DNA from: Rhodohalobacter mucosus
GTDB taxonomy: Bacteria > Bacteroidota > Rhodothermia > Balneolales > Balneolaceae
NCBI RefSeq assembly: GCF_003150675.1
Contig: NZ_QGGB01000006.1
Span: 62,001-126,000, forward strand
Reading direction: 5' to 3'
Length of the DNA: 64,000 bases
Below are positions 1 to 9,602 of the stretch, one piece after another; within the stretch, counting starts at the first letter, position 1, and each line of letters begins with the position of its first letter. Both the position numbers and the translations under genes were made by a program. The notes beneath the pieces were generated by a model. That model worked only from the letters and a program-made list of their open reading frames with translations. It ran no database searches and had not been told where the DNA came from.

Positions 1-135
1 TGCATGTTGATCACTGCCATTGTCAGAAATGATAGATTTTGTGACGGAGCTCTGGTTGATACATTTGAGGATGGTACGATACTCAGGATTTTGAAATCAA
101 TAGACAGACAGATTAATTCTGGTCGGAAACTATGA
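1..135 (+). CDS. C-terminal end of a DUF6508-like protein (cut by window start)
   Basis: An open frame runs from base 1 to the stop TGA at 133-135 and encodes 44 residues with no start inside that needs to be real. It contains the pattern V-R-N-D-R-F-C-D-G followed by a short acidic-hydrophobic stretch and a basic tail, which I recognise as the end of DUF6508 proteins. That family has no known function and is common in accessory regions. The 5' part lies outside the window, so I cannot say whether the gene is intact. It lies on the same strand as the defence operon but is separated from it by decayed DNA. Confidence 0.5.
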   Translation, partial: CMLITAIVRNDRFCDGALVDTFEDGTILRILKSIDRQINSGRKL

Positions 136-223
136 ATCATAATAAGCTAAGTAATAATCAGAGCGCGGTGAAGGAACATGTATACATTTTTGAATCAAAA
201 TTATCGACTTTTATGGTGTCTGA

Positions 224-415
224 TCAACCTTTAATACAATAGCCACATGTGACATATGGTATATTGCAGTCGGCATCGCCATGCTGGGCTGGGCCCACAT
301 ACAGCTTGACAATGTGACACAAGAAGAGCGGAATAAGGTGTTTGAGGCATTACTGTGGTATTGCGAGCAGGACACTCTGGCGATTGTGATGATTTTTCAG
401 TATTGGGAATCATTA
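224..415 (+). pseudogene. DUF2779-like C-terminal remnant
   Basis: The frame is open from base 224 (a TGA sits at 221-223) and has no good start in its first part. It encodes residues resembling the end of DUF2779 proteins, including L-L-W-Y-C-E-Q-D-T-L-A-I-V-M-I at about 338-382. DUF2779 proteins are several hundred residues long and related to exonuclease-like folds; only about 55 residues remain. The frame runs on without a stop into the small gene that follows, so a longer reading from ATG 281 would be a chance fusion. I read this as a relic of an earlier gene at the island edge. Confidence 0.5.
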
Positions 416-727
416 ATGAACAAAGAAATGAACACAGACATACGAAGATTATTGAATTACTGTGCCGAAAACGGTAGAGTTTGTCCGATGCCTCATAAGT
501 GGAAACAGCTTTATGAGTTATTACCCAACACAAAAAGAAAATTAAATGGTGGTTTCGATCCACCTGCGCCTTTGATACTATCAGCATGGCACCATTCATC
601 AAATTTCCAGAAAATAATGCGTCTAAAAGAACATATTGAGTGGGCAGTTGAACAAGGTTCTTTAGAAACCATTGCTCAGTATCTTTATTCTTTAGACGAA
701 GAAGATTGGTTTTATCAAAATCATTAA
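416..727 (+). CDS. Small conserved protein of unknown function
   Basis: The gene encodes 103 residues from ATG 416 (ATG 428 is equally possible). I recognise the pattern N-G-R-V-C-P-M-P followed by W-K-Q-L-Y-E-L-L-P, then P-P-A-P-L-I-L-S-A-W and R-L-K-E-H-I-E-W-A near the C-terminus. It belongs to a widespread family of about 95-residue proteins with no assigned function. The longer frame that begins at 281 merges it with the DUF2779 remnant; the family length argues for the internal start. It ends 60 bases before the defence operon on the same strand and could be a passenger of the island. Confidence 0.6.
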   Translation: MNKEMNTDIRRLLNYCAENGRVCPMPHKWKQLYELLPNTKRKLNGGFDPPAPLILSAWHHSSNFQKIMRLKEHIEWAVEQGSLETIAQYLYSLDEEDWFYQNH

Positions 728-787
728 GTGAAAGTGGTTGATTATTTTACGATAATCGTTTTATTCATATAACAATATCACACAGAC
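728..787 (+). promoter_or_regulatory. Likely promoter/operator region of the defence operon
   Basis: This 60-base AT-rich gap precedes the first large defence gene. It holds an 11-base palindrome, ACGAT-A-ATCGT at 749-759, about 30 bases before the ATG at 788. It could be an operator for a repressor of the operon. I see no convincing sigma-factor boxes, so this is a weak call from position and symmetry only. Confidence 0.25.
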
Positions 788-2737
788 ATGAAAATCAGTA
801 CGATTCTTGACCAAATAGACATGGGCAGTATGGCACTACCCGAATTTCAGCGAGGTTACGTTTGGAATCGAAACCAGGTACGTGACCTCATGAACTCCCT
901 TTATAAACGTTACCCGGTTGGGAGTCTTTTAGTTTGGGAAACTAAGAGAGATAAAACGGCAGCAAGAGGACAGAGTAATGTAACTGATAACGTTAAAATG
1001 TTATTAGATGGCCAGCAAAGAATGACGTCATTATATGGAATCATTCGTGGCAAGGCACCGAAATTTTTTGACGGTGATCCTAAAGTTTTTACCTATCTGT
1101 ATTTTAATGTTGAAGAGGAAGTTTTCGAGTTTTACGGCCCTATGAAAATGGATGGAAATCCGAGTTGGGTTGACGTGACAGATTTAATGAAAAATGGCAT
1201 AGAACCCTTTATTTCTAAATTCTCTGAAGACCCTGAAAAAAGTAGCTCTTTAGGTTTATACATAAAAAGATTGAACCAAATTCATCAAGTTCAAGAAATT
1301 AACCTGCATGTAGAAGAAATAACCGGTGAAGATAAAGACACAGACACAGTTGTAGAAATCTTCAATAAGGTAAACAGTGGCGGAACTAAGTTATCAAAAG
1401 GTGATTTGGCATTAGCCAAAGTTTGCGGCTCATGGCCGGAAGCTCGTAATGAGTTGAAAGCACGTTTAGAAAGATGGAAAAAAGCAGGATTTGATTTTAA
1501 AATGGATTGGTACTTGCGTTGCATTAATGCTGTGGTAACTGGAGAAGCCAAGTTTCAGAACTTGGACGATATAACTACAAAAGAGTTTAAAGATGGATTA
1601 GAGACAGCTGAAAAAGCAGTTGATAAGCTTTTAAATACAATATCATCTAGGCTTGGATTAGATCATGACAGGGTTCTGGGGAGCGTATATTCCTTTCCTC
1701 TAATGTGCCGCTATATTTACAACAATGGAATGAGTTTAGGCGATCACCGCCAACGAGATCAACTGTTGTACTGGTATATCAATACGATGCTTTGGGGCCG
1801 ATATGCAGCATCTACCGAAAGTACGTTAGATAAGGATTTAGATTTGATTGAGGACACAGATCAACCTATTGAAAATCTTGTCCAGGAATTGCGACAGAAT
1901 CGAGGAGATTTGAAATTGTACGGTAGTGATTTCAAAGGATGGAGCCGGGGCGCTCGATTTTATCCAATGTTGTATATGTTGACACGGGTGTGGCATGCGA
2001 AAGACTGGGGCTCAGGTGATGAGTTATCTCACCATCTTCTGGGTAATTTATGTGGTCTACAACTGCACCATATATTTCCAAAGGCTTATTTGTATGATTC
2101 AGATTACGAAAGGAGGGAAGTAAATGCATTGGCAAATATGACTTTCTTAACCCAAGAAACGAACTTGGAGATTTCAGACAAGCCACCTATACAATATTTC
2201 CCAGAAATCGAAGCTAAACATCCAGGTGTTTTAGCTTCTCACTGGATTCCAATGGATGAAAATTTATGGAAGAAAGAGAACTTTAAAGATTTCCTTGTGG
2301 CACGGCAGGAACTTTTAGCCGAAGCAGCAAATAAGTTCCTGAATGAATTGAAAGAAGGGCATGTGGAAGAAAATGAATTTACACACGATGTCTTTTCGGA
2401 AAAAAGGGAACCACTATATATTCGAGTGGATAGTATCGCTGATCAGGAAGAAGAACAGTTGCTTTCAGATTTACAATCCTGGATGTCTGGACAAGGACTC
2501 CCGGAAGGTGAATGGGGTTATGAAATCTTAGATGAAAATGAAGAACCCCAAGCAATCATTGATTTAGCATGGCCAGATGGCGTGCAAAAATATTTAAGTC
2601 ATCCAGTTGCATTGCTTATTGATGAGGATGAAGAAACAAAGAAAATAGTCAATAAAGCAGGTTTCAGATATTTCACTTCTGCTGAGGAATTTAGAAAGTA
2701 CATTTTAGAGGAGATTTTAGTTTTAAATACGATCTAA
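788..2737 (+). CDS. DUF262/DUF1524 GmrSD-like protein with HNH motif
   Basis: This 649-residue protein has the DUF262 signature D-G-Q-Q-R at residues 74-78 after an N-terminal P-E-F-Q-R-G-Y-V-W motif, and a second conserved patch F-N-K-V-N-S-G-G. The DUF1524/HNH-type motif H427-H428-I-F-P-K432 lies in the middle. DUF262 is a ParB-like fold that uses nucleotide to control a nuclease, and DUF262-DUF1524 proteins (GmrSD, BrxU) are type IV restriction enzymes that cut modified phage DNA. The last 130 or so residues are an acidic extension I cannot assign. It is the first gene of the operon, 49 bases before the DUF499 gene. It could instead act only as a regulator or sensor of the downstream machinery. 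Confidence 0.85.
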   Translation: MKISTILDQIDMGSMALPEFQRGYVWNRNQVRDLMNSLYKRYPVGSLLVWETKRDKTAARGQSNVTDNVKMLLDGQQRMTSLYGIIRGKAPKFFDGDPKVFTYLYFNVEEEVFEFYGPMKMDGNPSWVDVTDLMKNGIEPFISKFSEDPEKSSSLGLYIKRLNQIHQVQEINLHVEEITGEDKDTDTVVEIFNKVNSGGTKLSKGDLALAKVCGSWPEARNELKARLERWKKAGFDFKMDWYLRCINAVVTGEAKFQNLDDITTKEFKDGLETAEKAVDKLLNTISSRLGLDHDRVLGSVYSFPLMCRYIYNNGMSLGDHRQRDQLLYWYINTMLWGRYAASTESTLDKDLDLIEDTDQPIENLVQELRQNRGDLKLYGSDFKGWSRGARFYPMLYMLTRVWHAKDWGSGDELSHHLLGNLCGLQLHHIFPKAYLYDSDYERREVNALANMTFLTQETNLEISDKPPIQYFPEIEAKHPGVLASHWIPMDENLWKKENFKDFLVARQELLAEAANKFLNELKEGHVEENEFTHDVFSEKREPLYIRVDSIADQEEEQLLSDLQSWMSGQGLPEGEWGYEILDENEEPQAIIDLAWPDGVQKYLSHPVALLIDEDEETKKIVNKAGFRYFTSAEEFRKYILEEILVLNTI

Positions 2738-2786
2738 AAAAGCACAAGTAGAATAGAGCACATAAAAAATCATATAGTAGTCATCT

Positions 2787-5700
2787 ATGAAAAACTTACG
2801 TGAACTTTGTGAAGTAAGACAATCAGTTTTCGACAAATCAAGAAGAGACGTTACACTCGATATTTCTGATCTTATCGATGATGATATTGATACAGATCAA
2901 TTTTTTGCAGAAAACTTCATCACCGAGGGAATGAAGAGCCTATATACGGCTGTATTTAAACGCCTTGAAGGTAATTCTGATGATGGGATATTTAAGTTAA
3001 CACAGGCAATGGGCGGAGGTAAAACTCACAGTATGATTGCTGTTGGACTGTTGGCCAAATACCCTGAGTATCGAGAGAAAGTTATGGGAGATGTTTATAA
3101 AACCTCCTTTAAGGGTTCTGCAAAAGTAATCGGATTTACAGGACGCGAAAATCCTAAATACGGTATTTGGGGATATATTGCAGAACAGCTTGGCAAGAAA
3201 GATAAATTCAAGGAGTATTATGATCCATTGGAAGCACCCGGTCAAAGTGCATGGATTAATTTACTAAAAGGTGAACCGATAGTCATTCTTCTGGATGAGC
3301 TACCGCCATATTTCCAGGCAGCTCAGGCAAAACAAATTGGTGACGGGAATCTCGCAGATGTAACTACTCAGGCACTTTCTAATTTATTAGTAGCTATTGG
3401 GAAAAAAGAGCTATCCAATGTATCTCTTGTAATTTCGGATTTGAGTGCTGCCTATACTGAAGGATCGCAGATGATTCGCCAGATTATGGACGATTTTGAA
3501 TCGGAAACGAATCGACTGTCTAAAAATTTTACCCCGGTTCAGCAGAACACCGATGAGATTTATCACATTCTTAGAAAACGACTTTTCTCAAATGAATTTG
3601 ATGAAAAAGAGGTAGAAGAGATCGCTGATGCCTACGCGGAAGCTATTCGGGAAGCCAAGCAAATGGATATCAGCACGGAAACACCAGAAAAGTTCAAGTC
3701 TGCTGTGATGGATTCCTTTCCTTTTCACCCTGCGATTAGAGATCTCTACGCAAGGTTTAAAGAAAACCAGGGATTCATGCAGACCCGGGGTTTGATCCGA
3801 TTGATGCGAACTATTGCAGCTCGGATGTTTGATGAAAATGATGGATGGGCAGAACAGAGATATTTGATTGCACCGGACGACATCGACCTGAATAATCCGG
3901 ATACGCTCACAGAAATTAACAGTATCAACTCGAAACTCAATAATGCTATATCGAAAGATATTGCCGATCACGGTAAGGCTCTTGCAGAACAATTAGACAG
4001 TAAGTTTGGACACAACCTTTCCTCAAGGACTGCGAATCTGATCTTGATGTCATCACTGGCAACAGTCCAAAATGCTGTACGAGGTTTGGCGGATTCCGAA
4101 ATTATCCGAAATCTCTGTGGGCCGGATACGGATATATCCAAAATAAAAACGGAAGTGCTGGAGGAGTTAAAAACGAACTCCTGGTACCTTCACATGGATA
4201 ATACCGGCAAGTTTTTGTATAAAAATGTGCAGAATGTAGTAGCCAAGTTGAATGATTACGTTAAAGGATATAATGAAGAGAGTATCCGTCAGGAGATCAA
4301 AAAACAGCTTGAAGAACTGTTTCAGCCGCAGTTAAAGGATTGCTATCAAAACGTGTATGTATTGCCCTCGATTGATGAGATTGAGGTAGTGCAACAGAAA
4401 GTTTCATTGATTGTCTATCGCCCTCATCCCGGAGGACAACTGCATCCTGACTTACAGAAGCTTTATGATGACAATCAGTATCAAAACCGGATGTTGTTTT
4501 TGACGGGTGACAGCCATTCTATGAGGTCTATTTTTGATAATGCTGCAAACTTGAAAGCAGCGGGTGCAATTCTGGAAGAGTTTAGAAGAGAAAAAATGCC
4601 CAGTGGTGATCCGCAATTTGTAGAAGCGGAGAAGCTGCTTCAAAGTTTTGATCACAGGTTCAGAAGCTCAGTCCGTGAAACTTTCGTGAAGTTATTTTAT
4701 CCGACTAAGAACGGTCTAATGAATGCCAACTTCCAGATGCAGTTTCAGGGAAATAACTACAATGGCGAAGAACAGATTAAAAAGACATTAGAGGAGAAGC
4801 GTAAATTTACAACAGATATTTCTTCAGATAGTTTTGTGCGGCAAGCCGAATCGAAACTATTTATCGACCAAAAAACGCCCTGGTCAGAAATTATAAAACG
4901 CTCTGCAACTCGACCGGATTGGCCCTGGCATAAACCGGATGCTCTCGAGCAGTTGAAAGAGGAGATGATTCGAAAAGATCATTGGCGGCAGGAAGGTAAT
5001 TGGGTTTTGAAAGGTCCGTTTCCTGCCCCACCTACCGGAGTGAATATCAAACAGATTGCTCGTGATGATGATACTGGTGAAGCAACGTTGAAGATTACTC
5101 CACTGCATGGAGATACTGTGTATTTTGAAATTGATTCCAAAGCCACGGAAGCTTCTTTAGAACTGGACACGAGCCAGCCTTATAAAACTAAGGAGCTAAA
5201 ACTCTCATTCTTATGCGTAGATTCTACGGGTGAACATGATACCGGAGAACCGGTTGAGTGGCACAACAGTATCACTCTCAAATATCAGTTTTTTGGAGCC
5301 GGAAATGATAAAAAGCTGGAACTCAAAGCCGCTCCGGATGCCCCAATTAAATACACAACGGATGGATCAGACCCGTTGAATCATTGCGGGATTTATGACG
5401 GACCGATCACGATTCTTGATAATGTAAAATATGTGCTTGCTATCGCAGAAAAAAAAGGAATTCAGTCTGATAAACTCTCGATTCCGGTACCAACTGACCC
5501 ATCTAGTGTTGAAATTGACAAAGAAAAAGAGACAACCTGGCGAAAAAGGGTTAAGAGTGATTCCACTGCAGATACCTTTAAATGGTTAAAATCCATACGA
5601 AAGCACAATGTAAAACTTTCCGAAATTCATATTTCTGTAAACGGACAGCATTGGGTTTCTCTGGATTTTGATGAACGACTTATCCTGAATCATGACAAAC

Positions 5701-5858
5701 TTGAAAAAACTCTTGAATTCATCCAGACAAACCTTCTGGAAGAGGGGGAGGTAATCATTGATGCAGGAAAGTTGCATTTTGATTCCGGTCAACAATTTAT
5801 TGACTATGTAGAAGAGGAAAAAATTGAATATAAAGCCGGTGAAATTGAGCAAAGATAA
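2787..5858 (+). CDS. DUF499 AAA+-type ATPase of an anti-phage cluster
   Basis: This 1023-residue ATPase has Walker A G-G-G-K-T-H (about 76-81) and Walker B I-L-L-D170-E171. DUF499 (COG1483) proteins are large ATPases found with DUF1156 methylases in defence loci; their mechanism is not established. The C-terminal quarter is unusual: around residues 850-905 the pattern Y-T-T-D-G-S-D-P resembles the chitobiase/beta-hexosaminidase C-terminal beta-sandwich, which could be a binding module. The end overlaps the start of the DUF3780 gene, suggesting translational coupling. The likely role is energy-driven movement on, or remodelling of, DNA for the partner methylase and nucleases. Confidence 0.85.
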   Translation: MKNLRELCEVRQSVFDKSRRDVTLDISDLIDDDIDTDQFFAENFITEGMKSLYTAVFKRLEGNSDDGIFKLTQAMGGGKTHSMIAVGLLAKYPEYREKVMGDVYKTSFKGSAKVIGFTGRENPKYGIWGYIAEQLGKKDKFKEYYDPLEAPGQSAWINLLKGEPIVILLDELPPYFQAAQAKQIGDGNLADVTTQALSNLLVAIGKKELSNVSLVISDLSAAYTEGSQMIRQIMDDFESETNRLSKNFTPVQQNTDEIYHILRKRLFSNEFDEKEVEEIADAYAEAIREAKQMDISTETPEKFKSAVMDSFPFHPAIRDLYARFKENQGFMQTRGLIRLMRTIAARMFDENDGWAEQRYLIAPDDIDLNNPDTLTEINSINSKLNNAISKDIADHGKALAEQLDSKFGHNLSSRTANLILMSSLATVQNAVRGLADSEIIRNLCGPDTDISKIKTEVLEELKTNSWYLHMDNTGKFLYKNVQNVVAKLNDYVKGYNEESIRQEIKKQLEELFQPQLKDCYQNVYVLPSIDEIEVVQQKVSLIVYRPHPGGQLHPDLQKLYDDNQYQNRMLFLTGDSHSMRSIFDNAANLKAAGAILEEFRREKMPSGDPQFVEAEKLLQSFDHRFRSSVRETFVKLFYPTKNGLMNANFQMQFQGNNYNGEEQIKKTLEEKRKFTTDISSDSFVRQAESKLFIDQKTPWSEIIKRSATRPDWPWHKPDALEQLKEEMIRKDHWRQEGNWVLKGPFPAPPTGVNIKQIARDDDTGEATLKITPLHGDTVYFEIDSKATEASLELDTSQPYKTKELKLSFLCVDSTGEHDTGEPVEWHNSITLKYQFFGAGNDKKLELKAAPDAPIKYTTDGSDPLNHCGIYDGPITILDNVKYVLAIAEKKGIQSDKLSIPVPTDPSSVEIDKEKETTWRKRVKSDSTADTFKWLKSIRKHNVKLSEIHISVNGQHWVSLDFDERLILNHDKLEKTLEFIQTNLLEEGEVIIDAGKLHFDSGQQFIDYVEEEKIEYKAGEIEQR

Positions 5859-6462
5859 CGTTGAAATCATCGATTTCGGGTTTAAACCTGAAGAATCATT
5901 CCATCATTTTTTGGTTTTGATTCCAAAGGCTAAAGAACAGGATATAATCATTTTCGAGCAATTTGATTACGATGACCAGATCACTATCAACGCACTTCAA
6001 CACATGGTGACTGGAGCTGGTTCAACCGCAAAAATTTTGCTAAGTAGAAAAAAATGGGATCTCATCGAAAGTGAATTACGAGCTGAATTTAACAGAAGGC
6101 TTAAGGGTATGAATTTGAAATCAGCTAAGTGGAAAAAGGGAAAGAACTATCTGCACCGTCTTTTTGGAAAAGAGTTGATGGTATTGGCTTGGGCAATTGA
6201 AGATACAGATCCCGGAACCATTCCATTGGCCATTGAAAACTGGTTAGGGTTGCGACCTGAAGAACGATGGTGGTTATTCACGATGACGAACGCTGCCACA
6301 GGCCACGCGATTAGAGATCGCAATAAAGGCTGGCGAAAAGCTCTTCGGTTTGCCCTGACAGAAAATCCGGTGAGCAGCAGTGGTCTTGACTCCTATCTCA
6401 ATGAACACCGAAAAAACCTTCCACTTTTTGGTGATGAAGATACTATAGAAAGTTTTTCCTAA
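5839..6462 (+). CDS. DUF3780 protein of an anti-phage cluster
   Basis: The protein has about 207 residues, taking the GTG at 5839 as start; a TTG at 5824 would add five residues. Both starts lie inside the end of the DUF499 gene, so the two are probably coupled. It matches the small DUF3780 family that sits between DUF499 and DUF1156 genes, with features such as W-L-G-L-R-P-E-E-R-W-W-L-F and a conserved T-G-H-A. No catalytic motif is visible and the function is unknown. I infer a structural or regulatory subunit of the methylase-ATPase assembly. The next gene starts 93 bases later. Confidence 0.75.
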   Translation: MKLSKDNVEIIDFGFKPEESFHHFLVLIPKAKEQDIIIFEQFDYDDQITINALQHMVTGAGSTAKILLSRKKWDLIESELRAEFNRRLKGMNLKSAKWKKGKNYLHRLFGKELMVLAWAIEDTDPGTIPLAIENWLGLRPEERWWLFTMTNAATGHAIRDRNKGWRKALRFALTENPVSSSGLDSYLNEHRKNLPLFGDEDTIESFS

Positions 6463-6555
6463 TGTACGTTGGGTATTAGTAGAATGTCACTCTGGCCAAA
6501 GGACATTTATTTAATCACTGCTGCCTTGAATTTAAAGTAAATAGATTTAGAGTTG

Positions 6556-9500
6556 ATGAGCTACAGACGATCCTTTATTGAAGCACAATTTCCAGTTTCC
6601 AAGGTTTCGAAAGAGAGCTATAAAGAGCGGAAAGCCGGGGCGAGTCAAACCTTAACAGGTTTGGGTAAATGGTGGGGCCGTAAGCCACTTGTGCTGGTAC
6701 GCGCAACTATTTTTGGACTACTGATGCCTGCCAGTGATGATCCTCAAAAAGACCTGGAAATCTTCCTTAAAATTATGACGATGGATGATAAAGGTCTGCG
6801 AAGAAGACGTTCAAAGAATATGTCATCCAGGCAGTTATTTAGCTATGGTAATCAGGATATTTTTAAAGAGTTGGTTGGAAAAGAGGTTCAGGATTACACA
6901 GAATTGAAAGATCTGCTGGACAGGGATGACAGGTCAAAATTAAATGATATCCTGTTTGACAGGTTAAGTTATGATGACAAGCTTAGTTTTTGTGACCGGC
7001 CAGAGCAAATAGATGGGCCCTCTGAAGAGGCTTGGAATGAGATTAACGAGCATTTGGACACTTCTGCGACCAGTTTACAGGAACTGGTTCAACAGTTAGG
7101 GGAAAAGCAGTTTGGACGAACACCCCGAGTGGGGGATGCCTTTTGTGGTGGCGGGTCCATTCCCTTTGAAGCAGCCCGTATTGGGTGTGAAGCGTATGGT
7201 AGTGATTTGAATCCAGCAGCCGCGCTCCTAACGTGGGCCTCTCTAAACATTATTGGTGGTGGTGAAGAAGTTCAAGAGCGTGTACAAAAAGCCCAGGAAG
7301 AGGCCTTTGAAAAAGCTGACCGGCGGATTACCGAATGGGGCATTGAGCATAACGAAAAAGGATGGCGAGCAGATGCTTACCTGTATTGTGTGGAGGCCAA
7401 GAGCCCTGCAACCGGTTATTGGGTACCGTTGTCTCCAAGCTGGGTGATTAGTGAAAAGTATAAGGTCTGTGCTGTATTAGTACCTGATCATGAAAACAAA
7501 CGCTATAATTTTGAAGTAATAACCGGGGCTGATAAAGCAACAATGGACAAAGCCCGAGAGGGGACTGTACAAAACAGTGAAATGATCTGCCCGGAAACGG
7601 GTGATCGATTTGATATTTCCACCATCCGTGGGGATAACAAAGTGGATGGAGAACGGGTATATGGCCTTCGAATGTGGGAGAATGAGGATATCGTACCTCG
7701 CCCAGATGATGTGTTTCAGGAACGGCTTTACTGTATCCGGTATATCGAGGATATGTATGTTGTCCGAAAAAAAGGTAGCCTAATTGATGTTAAAGGGGAG
7801 GTTCTGCAAAAGTTGAACAAGGGTGATATTCTGACAAAAGAAAAGGTCGAAAATATCCGGAATCTGGAAGAACTTCTTGGGGAGGGAATTTTAAAAGAAG
7901 ATACACGCCGGCATTTCGTAGCACCAAATGAAAAAGACTTAAAAAGAGATGAACGTGTTCTTTATTTACTTCGAGAGAGATTTGATGAGTGGCAGAAGAA
8001 AGGATTTATCCCATCATCACAAATACCGGACGGTGATAAAACGGAAGAACCAAAAAGAACAAGAGGCTGGACACATTGGCATCATCTGTTTAATCCGAGG
8101 CAGCTGCTAACCCACGGATTATTCTTAGAATCATTTTTAGGCGAATCAGACCATTATGAAACTGAAATGTATGCCGCTGCTTGCTTATCAGTTGGTGCAG
8201 CTGTTGATAGGTTGTCACGCTTATGTGGTTGGGATAGTCACAAGTCCAAAGGGCCTGGTACATCAAGAAACGTGTATTTCAATCAAGCCTTAAATACTCA
8301 AATTATATATGGTTGTCGTAGCATAACCGGGCTTAAGTCGTTTTATGTTTTTGAAATTCCTGAAGAAGAGAAGCATGAAAATAGTAATAGAGTTATAACT
8401 GCGGATGCTCGAATTATTGATACAAATTCCGACTTCTGGATAACAGATCCACCGTATGCAGATGCAGTAAATTATCATGAACTTGGTGATTTTTTTGTAG
8501 CGTGGTATGAGAAGTTGATCAAGAAAGCCTTCAGTTTATGGTATGCAGACTCAAGAAGTGCACTTGCAGTGAAGGGTGAAGGAGAATCCTTCAAACAGAG
8601 TATGGTGGAGTGCTATAAAAACTTTACTGAACATATGCCTGATAACGGTGCACAGGTGGTCATGTTTACCCATCAGGACAGCAGCGTGTGGGCGGATCTT
8701 GCCCTGATTCTGTGGGCCTCCGGTCTGCAGGTTACCACTGCCTGGACCATTCAAACCGAAACAGATTCGGCCGGAATTAAAAAGGGTAATTATGTGCAGG
8801 GAACGGTCATCATGGTGCTTCGAAAACGGACGGGGGATGAGATTGGCTTTTTAAGCGACATACAAGCAGATGTAGAGTATGAAGTAGTGAAACAACTCGA
8901 CTATATGACTGCCCTGGATGATGAAGAAGATCCTAACTTTGGGGATGCAGATTACCAATTGGCAGCTTATGCTGCAGCACTACGTGTACTTACTCAGTAC
9001 AACTCCATCGAAGATATTGACGTGGAGTATGAGCTGTCGAAAGAGCGTAAAAAAGGCCAACCCTCCGAAATTGAGAAAATCATCGAAAGTGCAGTGGGTG
9101 TGGCGATGGATCACCTTGTGCCCAACGGTTTTGATGCGGTACAGTGGCGTAAACTCACTCCGGAAGAACGTTTCTACATCAAAGGACTCGAAATTCAGGG
9201 TCACGGGGAATACCGTACCGGCGTGTACCAGGAGATGGCTCGGGGGTATGGACTGAAGAGTTATAGCGAATACCTAAAATCGGGCCGTGCCAACGAAACC
9301 CGCCTGATGACCCCCATCGAATTTGATCGCAAAGAGTTGAACCGCGACGGATTCGGAAAAACCCTCGTTCGGCATGTACTGTTTGCAATACGGGAGGCTC
9401 ACAAAGAAGAGGATCCAATTGCAGGACGAAATTGGCTCAAAAATGAGCTGCCGGATTACTGGGGGCAACGCAAGCAGATCATTCACATTCTGGACTACAT

Positions 9501-9591
9501 GCTCCTTCGATGCACAGACATTCGCCACTGGGAAAAAGACATCAAGACGGTTCGGGTATTGCGCGGTTATCTTGAAAATGATACGGTCTAA
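6556..9591 (+). CDS. DUF1156 adenine-specific DNA methylase-like protein
   Basis: The protein has 1011 residues; ATG 6556 is preferred over the TTG at 6553. The N-terminus carries the DUF1156 pattern G-K-W-W-G-R-K-P. A SAM-binding motif lies at about D194-A-F-C-G-G-G-S with the acidic G-S-D-L-N-P strand after it, and the catalytic D631-P-P-Y634 of N6-adenine methylases is intact. The order (SAM motif before DPPY) and the large insert are typical of COG1743. The zinc-ribbon cysteines usual in that family are only partly visible here. It probably marks host DNA so that the nearby nucleases and helicase attack only unmodified DNA, though it could also sense phage DNA. It ends 11 bases before the helicase gene. 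Confidence 0.85.
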   Translation: MSYRRSFIEAQFPVSKVSKESYKERKAGASQTLTGLGKWWGRKPLVLVRATIFGLLMPASDDPQKDLEIFLKIMTMDDKGLRRRRSKNMSSRQLFSYGNQDIFKELVGKEVQDYTELKDLLDRDDRSKLNDILFDRLSYDDKLSFCDRPEQIDGPSEEAWNEINEHLDTSATSLQELVQQLGEKQFGRTPRVGDAFCGGGSIPFEAARIGCEAYGSDLNPAAALLTWASLNIIGGGEEVQERVQKAQEEAFEKADRRITEWGIEHNEKGWRADAYLYCVEAKSPATGYWVPLSPSWVISEKYKVCAVLVPDHENKRYNFEVITGADKATMDKAREGTVQNSEMICPETGDRFDISTIRGDNKVDGERVYGLRMWENEDIVPRPDDVFQERLYCIRYIEDMYVVRKKGSLIDVKGEVLQKLNKGDILTKEKVENIRNLEELLGEGILKEDTRRHFVAPNEKDLKRDERVLYLLRERFDEWQKKGFIPSSQIPDGDKTEEPKRTRGWTHWHHLFNPRQLLTHGLFLESFLGESDHYETEMYAAACLSVGAAVDRLSRLCGWDSHKSKGPGTSRNVYFNQALNTQIIYGCRSITGLKSFYVFEIPEEEKHENSNRVITADARIIDTNSDFWITDPPYADAVNYHELGDFFVAWYEKLIKKAFSLWYADSRSALAVKGEGESFKQSMVECYKNFTEHMPDNGAQVVMFTHQDSSVWADLALILWASGLQVTTAWTIQTETDSAGIKKGNYVQGTVIMVLRKRTGDEIGFLSDIQADVEYEVVKQLDYMTALDDEEDPNFGDADYQLAAYAAALRVLTQYNSIEDIDVEYELSKERKKGQPSEIEKIIESAVGVAMDHLVPNGFDAVQWRKLTPEERFYIKGLEIQGHGEYRTGVYQEMARGYGLKSYSEYLKSGRANETRLMTPIEFDRKELNRDGFGKTLVRHVLFAIREAHKEEDPIAGRNWLKNELPDYWGQRKQIIHILDYMLLRCTDIRHWEKDIKTVRVLRGYLENDTV

Positions 9592-9602
9592 ATCTTTACC
9601 TG

